Position numbers and translations under genes: made by a program
Notes under the pieces: model-generated
Told to the model about the DNA's origin: nothing
Database searches by the model: none
What the model saw: the letters and a program-made list of their open reading frames with translations, nothing else
Shown here: positions 9,319 to 19,782 of the stretch, piece after piece
How the letters are laid out: every line of letters begins with the position of its first letter
Position numbering within the stretch: position 1 is the first letter of the stretch
Source: Corallochytrium limacisporum
Taxonomy: Eukaryota; Opisthokonta
DNA: 46,277 nt
NCBI GenBank assembly: GCA_002811645.1
Contig: PDIP01000088.1
Span: 99,005-145,281, forward strand
Direction: 5' to 3'

Positions 9319-11760
9319 CCCTTACTGTACATTTGCTATGGAATTTCCCAATTTCGATACTTTCACTATGGCGTCTTCTCCCAATGCCTGCGTAGTGGGG
9401 AACCTAGGTAGGGCGGGAGGAAGGCGTCGCCACGTACAGCCTGTGCCTGAACTCGGCCACCGCAAATGACATGCGCTCACATGGCCATAGTAACCTGTCA
9501 TGCTCAACGCTTCCCGGAAAGTTTTCGACGTCAACAATGCCTCAAGATGTCCATACGGTAGCTGACAATTTTTTTGGGACCAACTAGAGTCTTAGTTTGA
9601 CGCACATTGAGCCTGAAACGAAAAGTTGACATATTGGCATCGATGCAGCATAAGTGAACATGTAGCGCCATAATGAATGAAAGACTGCCAATCACCGCTA
9701 GTGGGCATCTAAATCATCAACATTTTTGGATGGAAGATGTCGGGTAAGATAGGAAATAGTGGGCGCGTCACCACTGACCTTCTAGCACAGCCGCTGCCAA
9801 GACCACCTACTTTGGTTGCAGTGTATCCTGCGGACTATCACCATCCATGAGCATGCTGTAATTGTTCACAATAAATTTATTTAGCCATGTTAAGGATTGC
9901 TGAATTGACAAAACGCCCGTGTGAAGGTGGCTGGCGAAAATTGTAGTCGTGGTCAATATTCAAGAGTAAGCCTTTGCGGAATACATGCGAATGGCACGGG
10001 ATGAAAGCAAGCCCTGAAACCCCAGACTTTGAGTCTGCGGAACACCAACCGCAAGCAGTGAAGTCTGCGACATGTTCACGATGCTTAAAATATACTTACT
10101 TGATTCTTCATCATGTTCTCAACAACACAGACGCTTCTGTGGAATTAAAAGCAATCGATGGAAATTAACCTGCCAGCCTGCTCCTGTGCATTGCGGACCT
10201 CCCCCAAGCGACTCTAAATTTGGACATGATAGTCCTCTACCTAGGACAAAGCAGCCTCTTTGGTATGGAACAGTGGGAGGCTTTCATGTGAGGCGACTGC
10301 GATGCTAATTTCTTGGTCATGACCTATCAAATGAATGATAAGAAGACCTGATAAACGAGATAGTTTCCGAACGTGATTTCTCGATAAATAGACAGTCACC
10401 TATTAGGCGAAAATGTGGACATGGCGGGCACAGGTATCTCCGGCCCAGCACGAGAAAGTATTGCTAAAATTACACAGCTCGAGCGCTTGATGCATGCTCG
10501 AACGGGTGGATCCGGAAACACGGTATTTATTCGCATCTTGGTGGCTTCTAGAAAAAGCGCTTCGCACCATCTCCCCCCGCCCCATAGGCTGCCCCGGCTG
10601 TTTCTTCGCCCCAGGGATGATATGTCACTAAGATACTTGGAACATGCCTTGTGTACCCACAAACACTGAAATGTAATGAAACGCGACAGAAACGAGGTGA
10701 ACACATCCATCGTGAACATCATCCTGATCACCATCGACCTTTGTTGACAGTGGTTCTTCTTCTATTTTTTAAAGTGATGATGTTGTCATGGTCATGTACT
10801 CCGTCGAAAACGGGAACATGTTCACAAATGGGGACCAAACTAATGGAGTACAACGGGGCTCTTGTGATGTACATGGTATCTTCGTGAAGTCTGAGTTTGC
10901 AGTGATCATGGTTTGAAGCCGTCTGGAGTCAACAGTCAAAGGGAACCTGACGATGCCAACAATCACTGCTGTCCAGGCGAATATTCAAATCAACCAAAAC
11001 CACATTTTCCCACCGGGGGGGCGTGTTGAATGTTATTGTAATCAAGTACTTACCGATTGCTCAAGCATTAAGGTTTCATGGGCATGATACCGACATGCAT
11101 GGTGTGACAAAAATAGAGACCTGCATTTAGGGAGGCAGACCAGCATCACAAAGCGCATGGTTGTGTTTTGGTTTGTCTCAAAAGTCGTCATTTGAGTCAG
11201 GCCCTGTTCCCCATTATTTTCCCAGATCTCCCAGTAGTGAAAGTACTCCAACGGGACCCCTTTTTTTCCTGGCAGGGGCTCGCTGCTGGCGTCGGGTTCC
11301 CAAGTCTACGTGTTGAAACGTAAAGTCTTGTTTTTCTTCAGATATGATTAGTAGTAAATGTACTACTGATTTTCCTGACAGCATTGCAGTCGTGGCTGTC
11401 CAACATCGGAAAGGACAACGAAAGAAAAGAAACCCCAACAATTTCGAGCGGCTGCAGTTGGGGGTGGAGGAGACGAGCGAAGAAGATCGACAAGGATTTC
11501 CGCGATCCCGGGCCCGTGTCTGCGGTACCTTCACCACCCGCAACCAAAGATGGGAAATAGAAAACAGCCATCCAGCGTGGGGCACCTGTCCGCTCTTCCG
11601 ACCCGCAGCAAACCCGGCCACTCTCTGGGAGTTCGATGGTCGGCGCAATTTTTTGGCGGACGTATTAGGGTATAAAATTGACAGGCAGACAATCGATTTA
11701 CTTCTGTTCAGGGGAAACGGGAGGTCAAATGATTGCGTGGCGGGGGAAAACGAGGGGGGG

Positions 11761-12049
11761 NNNNNNNNNNNNNNNNNNNNNNNNNNNNNNNNNNNNNNNN
11801 NNNNNNNNNNNNNNNNNNNNNNNNNNNNNNNNNNNNNNNNNNNNNNNNNNNNNNNNNNNNNNNNNNNNNNNNNNNNNNNNNNNNNNNNNNNNNNNNNNNN
11901 NNNNNNNNNNNNNNNNNNNNNNNNNNNNNNNNNNNNNNNNNNNNNNNNNNNNNNNNNNNNNNNNNNNNNNNNNNNNNNNNNNNNNNNNNNNNNNNNNNNN
12001 NNNNNNNNNNNNNNNNNNNNNNNNNNNNNNNNNNNNNNNNNNNNNNNNN
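11761..12049. other. Assembly gap (289 N)
   Basis: A run of 289 undetermined bases. It is entered from a G-run on the left and left directly into a perfect inverted repeat on the right, both features that commonly break assemblies. Any open frame crossing it is meaningless. Confidence 1.
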
Positions 12050-12125
12050 GAGCGAAAAGGTCGAAGCAGCCACGAGCGGTGGCTGCCTGCTTTTCCCGCT
12101 CGTGGCTGCTTCGACCTTTTCGCTC
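12050..12125. repeat. Perfect 29-bp inverted repeat (hairpin) abutting the gap
   Basis: Left arm 12050-12078 and right arm 12097-12125 are exact reverse complements, separated by 18 bases. The arms begin GAGCGAAAAGG and end ACGAGCG. The left arm starts at the first base after the N gap, so it may be a fold-back chimera or an assembly artefact rather than a natural hairpin. If natural it would form a very stable cruciform or RNA stem. Confidence 0.95.
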
Positions 12126-12516
12126 GCTCTGCTTTTTTTTCTCCTCTTTTTTTTCTTTCCTTTAAATCATTCTCTTCCTCGCTCCGACCGCCCCATCTCT
12201 CCTCCTCCTCCTTCCTCTCCTTCTCCCCTCCCCACCCCTCCTTCCTCTCGGCCTCCCGTCCGACCGGGGCGATCTCTCTCTCTTGCTCTCTCTCTCGCTC
12301 TCTCGTCTCATTCGTCCTTCTCGAGGGGCGCGCGCCCGTGTTTTCCCTTTTTCTGCATTATTTCTGTGGCTAGGGGAGAGGACGTTGGACACCGTGTGGG
12401 TCACCACGGAAAGTTTTTCCAGTTGCACGGCGGGCAGAGAGAAGGTGGGGGAGAGAAGCACAGTGGTCCGGCTATGCCTCTATGGTTGCGGTGACTGTGT
12501 GAAGGTGGGAAGGTGG

Positions 12517-12558
12517 GCTGGGGGTTGGGGGGGAGGGGAAGCCGTCCCCCCACCCAGC
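12517..12558. repeat. Imperfect G-run/C-run inverted repeat
   Basis: GCTGGG plus a G-rich tract on the left faces CCCCCC-A-CCCAGC on the right across a short spacer. This gives a GC-only stem with small bulges. It resembles the shorter C-run/G-run palindromes elsewhere in the spacers of this contig (73-89, 2698-2714, 20182-20192, 29829-29848, 45817-45834). Confidence 0.7.
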
Positions 12559-14300
12559 CCCTAATCGCGTTGTCACCGATTTTTCCATTTTTTTTGGCCG
12601 TGCTTGTGTCCTTCTGTGGTGTATATGTGTGTATGTGTGTGTGTTGTGTGTTTTGTGTGGGTGTGTGTGTTTTGTGTCTCGCCTGGCTTTTTCTTTGTTC
12701 TTGTGCTGGCTCCCCTCTCCCTTCCAAAGGTTGTTTTCATTATCTCTTCTCCTTGCCCTGTTGCGCTTCGGGACAGGGTGGAGAGGTAGGGGGTGGGGCC
12801 CCCTTTACACGTCTCAGCGGCCATGGCGTGAGGGTAGAGGGAGGCGTCCAAAGATCCCGTGACCAACCACTCTCCCGAAAGCCTTCCGGAACGATGAAAA
12901 AACACACACAACGCCGATGTGAGAGAACGGCCCAAATTTAAACACACACACACACAATCTCGGGGAAACCGAAGCCGCGAAACAAGGGCCAAAACCGCCG
13001 AAAATTGTCAGCATCGGGAACAAATGAGCAAGAATCTCCCAGAAATTCGAATTAAAAGGCCAAGGAACTTTGGGGACCATCCGGGCTATCACGGGAAACC
13101 AAAAAAAAAAAAGAAAGAAAGGAAAAACTCGGGAATAAAAGATTGGCCGAGTACCGGAAATCACCACTCTGGGGCAGGGCGTGTGTGCCCACAGCCCGAA
13201 CCCCCACCCCCCCTTCCCTTCTACCCTCGGCGTTGCCCCTTTGCCTTCCCGCCGTCCCCCAACCGCTGCCCATCCCCACTCCCCCGCTCGGGCTCGGGTG
13301 TTTCCTCCTCTCTGCCTCCCTGCCCTCCTCCTCTCGGTCTCCCTTTGTGTTTTTCTCGCGTCTAAGGCAAATTACCCCGCAGTGCGTGATTTTGCCCTGC
13401 CCAGTGGTCGCGCTGGACCCCGAGTTTTCCTTGCTGCGGAGGGAGAGATTCCCGGGTGGTCCCTCGCGGGGTTTACAGTACCTCGGCTAGGGCCAGGCAA
13501 AGTGTGGGAGGACGGGCAAGTGGGCCACTCGGACATGGCCAGGTTTATCCGCTCGGTAAATGGAAATTCATTTTTGCCTTTTTCGTTCGTTTTATGTTTT
13601 TGGTATTCAGACCGGAGACTTTTTCGGCTTGGGGAGCCCATTCGTCCTCTCTTCCCCTTCTCCCACTCCCCCCCTCCTCCCTCCCCCCCTACCACCACTC
13701 ATCCCGGACCGGGAAAAAAGTAGGGGCCCCACTCCGGCAGTACTGAGAGCATGGAAGTCAAATCTAAAGGGGGAGGACGCAAGGTGACACACGAAGAATG
13801 CATAGTTGTTTCTGGAGAATGTGACTTTTGGGCAACACTGGAGACACTCACCGCTTTCTTAGTTTTATTTTTTTAACGATGTTCTGTCTTCGTAGACGAC
13901 GTGCATAGCATTTATTAACGTGTTTGTGTATTGTGTTAGCAACAAAGATACGTCTTGGTGAAGAAATGTTTCCAGTACATCCGAATAAAATATTTACGGA
14001 ATCGGGCAAATTCAAAAACCTATTAACAAGGTCACACTCTAGCAAACGGGATCATTTTATATTCTCAGCAACAAAGCTCTCAACATTAAATTTTAGACCT
14101 TCGGGTTGAAATTTTTTGTATCCCACTTACATCAAAGGACTCAGTTGAAAATATCCACTTTCCCCCATATGGCCTTCAGCGGAAGAGTCAATGTAATCTT
14201 CTGCTACACAGAAAAAAAGTGGCCAGTCGAAAGGCCAAGGTTTGATATAGACACCATTGTTGAATAAGTAGAGGATCAGCAAAAATTTAAACAGGTGCAA

Positions 14301-17300
14301 ATGGCGGAGACGGCTCCCTCAGTTGCAACACCGGCGACTGCCGCGGAAAGCACAAGAACGCAGGGCTCCGGCAATGACGCACAGACAACGGCTGCTACTC
14401 CAGTCAGTGTCCCACTTAAGAAGCAAACGGGACCCCCTACAACAACCACGGCTCCTGCAGCAGGGTCTGTAGCGGAACACACTGCAACCGCAGCTCCTGC
14501 AGCCGCACCTACTGGCAACGGCAACCCTGTGAACGATGCACACGTACGGTCTGTGGAGCAAGGAAAGGAATACAACGAAGAGGTTTCCGCCCAACGCAAG
14601 TCTTCGGGCATGGGCACCCTTGACCTGCTCACCGGAGCTGCACAATACATGCAGGTACGCGAGTACGAAGAGGAAAAACAGCGCCAGACGTCGTCGCGAA
14701 GTCAAAGTTCGCATGGCACCGCGACTGCCCCGAACAGTCGGCCGCAGAGTCAGCCCGGGTCCTACGGTGCCAACCACGACAGTGGCAGTCGCACAGCTGT
14801 GGCGTATTCCTCGCGCGGTCCTCTGCTGGACCAGGCACCCAAGGCTCAAAATGAACGGAAAGCGGCAGAACAGATTGCGCAGCGCACGAAAGAGGCAGAG
14901 GAGAGCGAACGCGTGGCCAAAGGCAGAATGCAGCGCAGCCACGACCTCAACAGTCTGCGCCAGAAGGAACGGCATTTGAACGAGCAAGGGGAACCCGTCG
15001 GTCGTCGCATACACAATGCGGAGAATGGTCAGCAAGATTCGAAGGCTACGGTTCCCAAGGCCGAGCATGACTCGGGCCATCCCCAGATGGCTAAGGACGC
15101 CTCGGTCCTGAAAGCACCCGAGGATGTGCTGAAAGACATCGAAAGGGAGCACGAAGCGTACCGTAGAGCATCCTCTGCCCATAGCAACCCGGCCCCTCCT
15201 ACTGCCCAGAGCTACTATGGACAACACCACCATTACACGGCTCCTGACCGCAGGGATTCTTACGCATCCTCGCACGGCGGCTACCACGACCCCCGGGCGT
15301 CAACCGGTTCATATTCCGGTACAGCGGGCACGGCTACATACGACCAGGGTGGCCACTATGCCTACAACAGTCAGTACTACAATACTAGCAGCTACTACAG
15401 GCAGCCCAGTGACCCGAGCAACAGTGGCTACACCCCCGTGGCGACCCAGCAGCAAGCGCGCAGGAGACCCTCCGTCCATCACATGTACCCGTCAGAGTTG
15501 CCCAACCCTCCCTCTTCCACCCAAAATGACCAGTGGGCCGAAGACGAGAAGCAGCGCCTGCGGAATCACTGGGACAATTACTATCGTCGGTACTATGCGG
15601 ACTACTACCAGGATTTCTACAAACGGTACATGACCAATGTGAAGGATAAGGACGCACCTGGATGGGATCGGCAGCCGGTCGACTTGGAAACGAGTAATCG
15701 TGCGTCACAAACAGAATGGCATTTGGTGGATATGAAGCGAGGAGTTATGCTGGAGTCCAGCGAAACGGAACGCCGCTCTAGTGGCATCGTGGGAGAAGCA
15801 GATAGTGCGGACACTAAATCTAAACGCAAAGGTGGTCGACCCCGCAAGGATGGAACGGGATCCCGAACCAGCATCAGCGACTCCCTGGGCGACGGACAGA
15901 GCCACTCCGGACAAGATCAGCCTGGCAAGCGTGGCCGTCGCTCTAAAGCCGAACGCCGCGGCAGCACTCCGTCGTCGGAACCACGCGTCAGTGCATCAAT
16001 GGGAGACGATGACAGCGGCAACGGTGAAGACAAGCTTTCCAAACGTGGCCGTGGCCGTCCTCGGAAAGAGGAGGGACCAGCGGTGCCGGGAGAGGTCACA
16101 TGGCAATTCGGTAAGTCAAACATGTGGAGCGACATGACCAGCAAAGTCACGGCCCAAGAGGAGGCCCGTGATGGAGATCGTAACCGTCGAAATACCATCC
16201 CTGAACCTCCCAGCGGCTCCTATCGTGTGTCAGCTCCTGCGATGAAGGGTGGTCAGGAGGGCGCCGAAGCAGAGAATACTGATCCAGCAACGGCCGCGGC
16301 AGCAGCAGCGGCAGCAGCGGCAGCTCCAGCAGGAGAACCGCCCAAAGCAGCCAAGCAATCTGGTGCTGCCGACGGCCAGAGTTTGTCTAAGAAAGGCAAG
16401 ACAAGCTTCGTGTTTGTGTCGAATGAACCGTCCAAGAACAGAAGCAAGGAGTCATCGAAGATGCATAAGTTCACATTTTTCGGACCAACTATGAACAGAC
16501 CCGTGGGCGGCGGTACTGATTTCAAGGGAGAGGACCTCGACCGCGTCGGTCGTCCCAAGATGCGCCGGGCCTGGCAGGATGGACCCCTAACCCAGGAAGA
16601 AGCAGCCCAGCAGAAGAAAGGGTCTGATGAGTACGAATACGACAGTGTCATGGATATTGTCGTAAAACCATCCGAGAATCCGGACCAGCCGACTGGCATC
16701 CCTCGGCAAAAGCCCATCCCTGCCTCACAGAAACCCGCACTTCCGGATGGCCGTGATAAGCAGCCATACGTGAGCAAGCCAACTAAGGCACAGATGCTCA
16801 CCAAGGAAGAGCAGGACAAGAAAACAGCAACGTCTGCAACTACTGGTCAGGCCACAGTGGTTCCTGCCGTTATGGATACACGGGGATCGATTCAGGCATC
16901 AACAAAGGATCTACTGGACTATGCCCAGTCCACGCGCGAAATGGTCACCTCGGTCATGAAGTCGACCAAACCGAGACACAAGCCAGCGATACGCAAGTCC
17001 AGCGACGGTTTCCTCTCACCCGAGAGCTCCGAAGATGAGGACGAGGATATGGAAGACGAGAGGGACAGCGATGATGAGGACGTTGCGGGAGCAAGCCATG
17101 GCATTGCTTACAATCCGATGCCTCTGGGAAAGACCTTCCAAATGTCTGAGGATCTTAAGAAAGCCCTGACCCCCAGGCCCGCTGCTGCTCTGATGAGTGC
17201 GAGTGCGACGAAGGTTGAGGGCGCAGAAACAGACTCTGCCGAGGACGGCAGTGCAGGTCCCGTCAAGCGTGGTCGTGGCAGACCGCCGAAGGCGGCAACT

Positions 17301-18116
17301 CTGAAGGCCCGCGCTGCGGCTGCATCGGTAGCTGACGCCACGAGCACAGCGACTCCCATGGCAGTCGATCCGCTCCGCCGCTCCGCGGGCCGCGGTAGCA
17401 CGGGTCGCGCCCAGACTCCCACAGCAGGCGCAGTCCCCGAGCCCAGAACTATCCCCCAAGCTGGCAGTGCGTCCGCTCCCGCAACTGTCGCCAAGAAGGG
17501 CGGTGACGTCAAACTCGAAGCCACAGCCACCCCGACTGCAGGCGGGAAGCCACCGCTCCCGGACCGGTTTTGTGATTTTTGCCTTGGCAAGGACAATGAG
17601 AACCCACGAAAGACTGTTAAGGAGAAGCAGATCTTGCTGCACTGCTCGGAATGCCCGCGTGCGGGCCACCCGGAGTGCCTACAACTGCCCTCTGAGATCA
17701 TTCCCGTGCTGCACTCCTATGATTGGGAGTGCATCGACTGCAAGGGATGTCTGCACTGTGGTTTGAAGGACCAAGAAGAAAAGATCCTCTTCTGCGACAA
17801 GTGCGACCGCGGCGCCCATCTGTTCTGTCTGGACCCGCCACTCGAACAGGCTCCTGATGGAGACTGGTTCTGCCAGATCTGTGAAGGTGTACCAAAAAGT
17901 CGAGTGCGCAAGGTCGACCGCAGCGCCGAGGCTGCCATGGCCGAATCGCGGCACAAAGAGGAGCTGGCAAAGGCCAGCAGAGAAGCTGAGAAGAACCTGA
18001 AGAAGCGCTTCGGCACGACTGCGGGCGCGGAGACCGCGGGCAATACCCCGGGCAGCCACCAGAAGCGCAAGGCCAAAATCAAGACACCGGGTTCTCGAAA
18101 GAAGGCAAAGAAATGA
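14301..18116 (+). CDS. AT-hook and double-PHD-finger chromatin protein (DPF/PHF10 type), likely SWI/SNF-class subunit
   Basis: Start is the ATG at 14301, giving 1271 residues; a GTG six bases upstream is not needed. The C-terminal tandem PHD fingers (about residues 1088-1195) open with FCDFCLG and continue through HCSECPRAGHPECLQ to the joint CKGCLHCG and LFCDKCDRGAHLFCLDPP. This interlocked arrangement is the DPF/BAF45, PHF10 and MOZ type, which reads histone H3 tails and acyl-lysines. Three AT-hook-like motifs (GGRPRK near 512, GRGRPRK near 585, GRGRPPK near 990) should bind AT-rich DNA. Between them lie a Tyr/Ser/Gly-rich low-complexity segment (about 300-440), a poly-Ala run near 665-677, and an acidic patch near 910-930. 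The C-terminus is Lys-rich. The protein is nuclear. Subunit assignment to a PBAF-like remodeller is inference; a MYST acetyltransferase partner is possible. It converges with PheRS, 235 bp apart. Confidence 0.9.
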   Translation: MAETAPSVATPATAAESTRTQGSGNDAQTTAATPVSVPLKKQTGPPTTTTAPAAGSVAEHTATAAPAAAPTGNGNPVNDAHVRSVEQGKEYNEEVSAQRKSSGMGTLDLLTGAAQYMQVREYEEEKQRQTSSRSQSSHGTATAPNSRPQSQPGSYGANHDSGSRTAVAYSSRGPLLDQAPKAQNERKAAEQIAQRTKEAEESERVAKGRMQRSHDLNSLRQKERHLNEQGEPVGRRIHNAENGQQDSKATVPKAEHDSGHPQMAKDASVLKAPEDVLKDIEREHEAYRRASSAHSNPAPPTAQSYYGQHHHYTAPDRRDSYASSHGGYHDPRASTGSYSGTAGTATYDQGGHYAYNSQYYNTSSYYRQPSDPSNSGYTPVATQQQARRRPSVHHMYPSELPNPPSSTQNDQWAEDEKQRLRNHWDNYYRRYYADYYQDFYKRYMTNVKDKDAPGWDRQPVDLETSNRASQTEWHLVDMKRGVMLESSETERRSSGIVGEADSADTKSKRKGGRPRKDGTGSRTSISDSLGDGQSHSGQDQPGKRGRRSKAERRGSTPSSEPRVSASMGDDDSGNGEDKLSKRGRGRPRKEEGPAVPGEVTWQFGKSNMWSDMTSKVTAQEEARDGDRNRRNTIPEPPSGSYRVSAPAMKGGQEGAEAENTDPATAAAAAAAAAAAPAGEPPKAAKQSGAADGQSLSKKGKTSFVFVSNEPSKNRSKESSKMHKFTFFGPTMNRPVGGGTDFKGEDLDRVGRPKMRRAWQDGPLTQEEAAQQKKGSDEYEYDSVMDIVVKPSENPDQPTGIPRQKPIPASQKPALPDGRDKQPYVSKPTKAQMLTKEEQDKKTATSATTGQATVVPAVMDTRGSIQASTKDLLDYAQSTREMVTSVMKSTKPRHKPAIRKSSDGFLSPESSEDEDEDMEDERDSDDEDVAGASHGIAYNPMPLGKTFQMSEDLKKALTPRPAAALMSASATKVEGAETDSAEDGSAGPVKRGRGRPPKAATLKARAAAASVADATSTATPMAVDPLRRSAGRGSTGRAQTPTAGAVPEPRTIPQAGSASAPATVAKKGGDVKLEATATPTAGGKPPLPDRFCDFCLGKDNENPRKTVKEKQILLHCSECPRAGHPECLQLPSEIIPVLHSYDWECIDCKGCLHCGLKDQEEKILFCDKCDRGAHLFCLDPPLEQAPDGDWFCQICEGVPKSRVRKVDRSAEAAMAESRHKEELAKASREAEKNLKKRFGTTAGAETAGNTPGSHQKRKAKIKTPGSRKKAKK

Positions 18117-18351
18117 GCACGCGATCGGGTGTCCCAGAATCGCCACAGAACACAAACACACACCCACACACAAACAGCCAAAAGAGTTTTGTTTGGAAAT
18201 TGTCTTTTAAATGAACTTACAAGTATATCTAGGTCTTTTTACCATGTCATGGGTCTACATCATGTTTCCGCTCACCACCACCACCACGTATTGATTGCGC
18301 CGACCACCTAATGTCCCACAACTCGATTAATGTTCAAAACTGGTATGGGAT

Positions 18352-19782
18352 CTATTTCACACGCAGCTCCACACCGAGCTGTTCCGCGGCTTCCTCCATG
18401 ACCTGCTCGTGCATAACGTTCACTTCCTCACCCCAGAACGTGCGCTCGAATGAGCGGTACGTGATGCGGAAGCACTTGGATCTTCGCGACGTCTTCGGAT
18501 GCTTGAAGTCATCGATCAATTCAACCTTCTCAACTACGTCTCCGTGCAAACCACGCACGAGATCAAAGAAAGTATTGTCAGAGAATCCACCGCTCTGTGC
18601 CTGGTTGTCGCCACTGTCACCTTCTGGAAGCCAGAAGGCGATATCGCGCAGCGCCGGGCTGTGGTTTGAGAACGGCTGGTAGCGCTCCGGTAAATCTTTG
18701 GCTGCCTTTTCCGCACTGAACTGAGACAGGAACCGTTCGTCCCGACTCCAGAAAAGGCGAATGTCTGGCACGGCGTAACGAATCATAGCCCATCGTTCGA
18801 TGCCCAGTCCAAAGGCCCAGGCCACACGGTCTGGCACTCCAGCAGCTGCCATGATATCCTGCCGAGTCACACCACAGCCTAATACTTCAAGCCATTCACC
18901 ACCGAACTGGATTTCAAGCTCGAAAGAAGGGTGCGTGAACGGGAAATACGCGTCGATCCAGCGCATTTCGGTGTCCTTGCCGAAGACCCGGCGACAGGCG
19001 CCCTCCAGACTGCGCTTCATATCCTCCACGACCAAAGACGTGGCTTCGGGCGTGACTCCGGCTTGGTTCAGGTCCGAATGAACCACAGACGGATCAAAGA
19101 CGGCCACTCCATCGGCCAATTTGCCACTAGCCCGGATCTCGTCCTCGGTCAAGGCTCGCTGCGCGTCCACTTGATGAAAGACCGGGTAATGGCTGGCGTC
19201 GATCTCGTCCCGGCGGTAGACATCGCCAGCCAGAACCCACGCGTGGTGACCCGACCGCAGCAAATCCGCCTGGTGTGCGGTGCAATGCGCCCTGAACAGC
19301 TGATTGCGGTTTACATAGTAGTTATCATGCCGACTACGGGCCTCGTGATCCGACGGGAAGAGCAGAGAATCAAAGTTCTGCTGAACTGTGACCACCGGGT
19401 GATAATCACTGAAGGCGGCAAAGCCCGTTCCCGAGGCAGAGTCTAGCACGTTGGATGGAGGCGGAAAGTCAGAGTCTTTGGCGTAGCCGTCAGCATCAGT
19501 AAAGTAGCTGAAGATCCTGCTGCGAACTATTCCGATGGGATGGTTTTCGTCCTGGTGAAGGTTCCATCCCACTTTGCTCAGTACTCGATCTGTGACGTTT
19601 GCGTAGTCGTCGAGTTCAAAAGCCTTACCATCAATGTCGATGGTGCCTTGTTTTGGGACACTTGCTCCACTACAACGCGCGGCCGAAGTGACAAAGGGCG
19701 CAAACAATCGTTGCGACGTACCATATACAATAGCCCGGCGGCTGTGCCGTAGAGCGTATCTGTAGACGCCTGCCAGAGACAT
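18352..19782 (-). CDS. FARS2: Mitochondrial phenylalanyl-tRNA synthetase
   Basis: The monomeric mitochondrial PheRS (FARS2/Msf1 type) charges mitochondrial tRNA-Phe. The class II core shows motif 2 around VLAGDVYRRDEIDASHYPVFHQ and motif 3 in AFGLGIERWAMIRY, with the family signature GCGVTRQDIMAAAG between them. The C-terminus carries the anticodon-binding FDX-ACB domain, from about residue 378 (beginning near NHSPALRDIAFWLP) to the end. The ATG at 19780-19782 gives 476 residues and a basic presequence (SLAGVYRYALRHSRRAIVYG), so this start is preferred over a frame-open GTG 93 bases upstream. The usual length for the family is about 450-470. It is transcribed divergently from the TrhO-like gene and converges on the PHD gene. 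Confidence 0.96.
   Translation of the reverse strand: MSLAGVYRYALRHSRRAIVYGTSQRLFAPFVTSAARCSGASVPKQGTIDIDGKAFELDDYANVTDRVLSKVGWNLHQDENHPIGIVRSRIFSYFTDADGYAKDSDFPPPSNVLDSASGTGFAAFSDYHPVVTVQQNFDSLLFPSDHEARSRHDNYYVNRNQLFRAHCTAHQADLLRSGHHAWVLAGDVYRRDEIDASHYPVFHQVDAQRALTEDEIRASGKLADGVAVFDPSVVHSDLNQAGVTPEATSLVVEDMKRSLEGACRRVFGKDTEMRWIDAYFPFTHPSFELEIQFGGEWLEVLGCGVTRQDIMAAAGVPDRVAWAFGLGIERWAMIRYAVPDIRLFWSRDERFLSQFSAEKAAKDLPERYQPFSNHSPALRDIAFWLPEGDSGDNQAQSGGFSDNTFFDLVRGLHGDVVEKVELIDDFKHPKTSRRSKCFRITYRSFERTFWGEEVNVMHEQVMEEAAEQLGVELRVK

Larger units (their letters stand above)
8957..14300. other. Long intergenic region with an assembly gap
   Basis: No confident gene is seen in these 5.3 kb. Weak coding-like stretches are 9061-9318 (-) and about 10394-10669 (+), treated separately. 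From about 11 kb the sequence becomes low-complexity: G-runs, the N gap at 11761-12049, a perfect hairpin at 12050-12125, pyrimidine-rich DNA to about 12340, a G/C imperfect palindrome at 12517-12558, a TG-rich tract at about 12618-12680, A-runs near 13100 and C-rich tracts at 13200-13350 and 13660-13690. 13850-14290 is AT-rich and lies directly upstream of the PHD gene, where the core promoter and 5' UTR should be. Confidence 0.55.

Noticed and set aside
11344-12494. Long frames crossing the N gap
   Set aside because: They are open only because undetermined bases translate as X and the flanks are low-complexity.
14319-15287. 322-residue minus-strand frame opposite the PHD gene
   Set aside because: It is the antisense of a biased, GC-rich coding region and has no domain; the plus-strand frame carries the PHD and AT-hook motifs.
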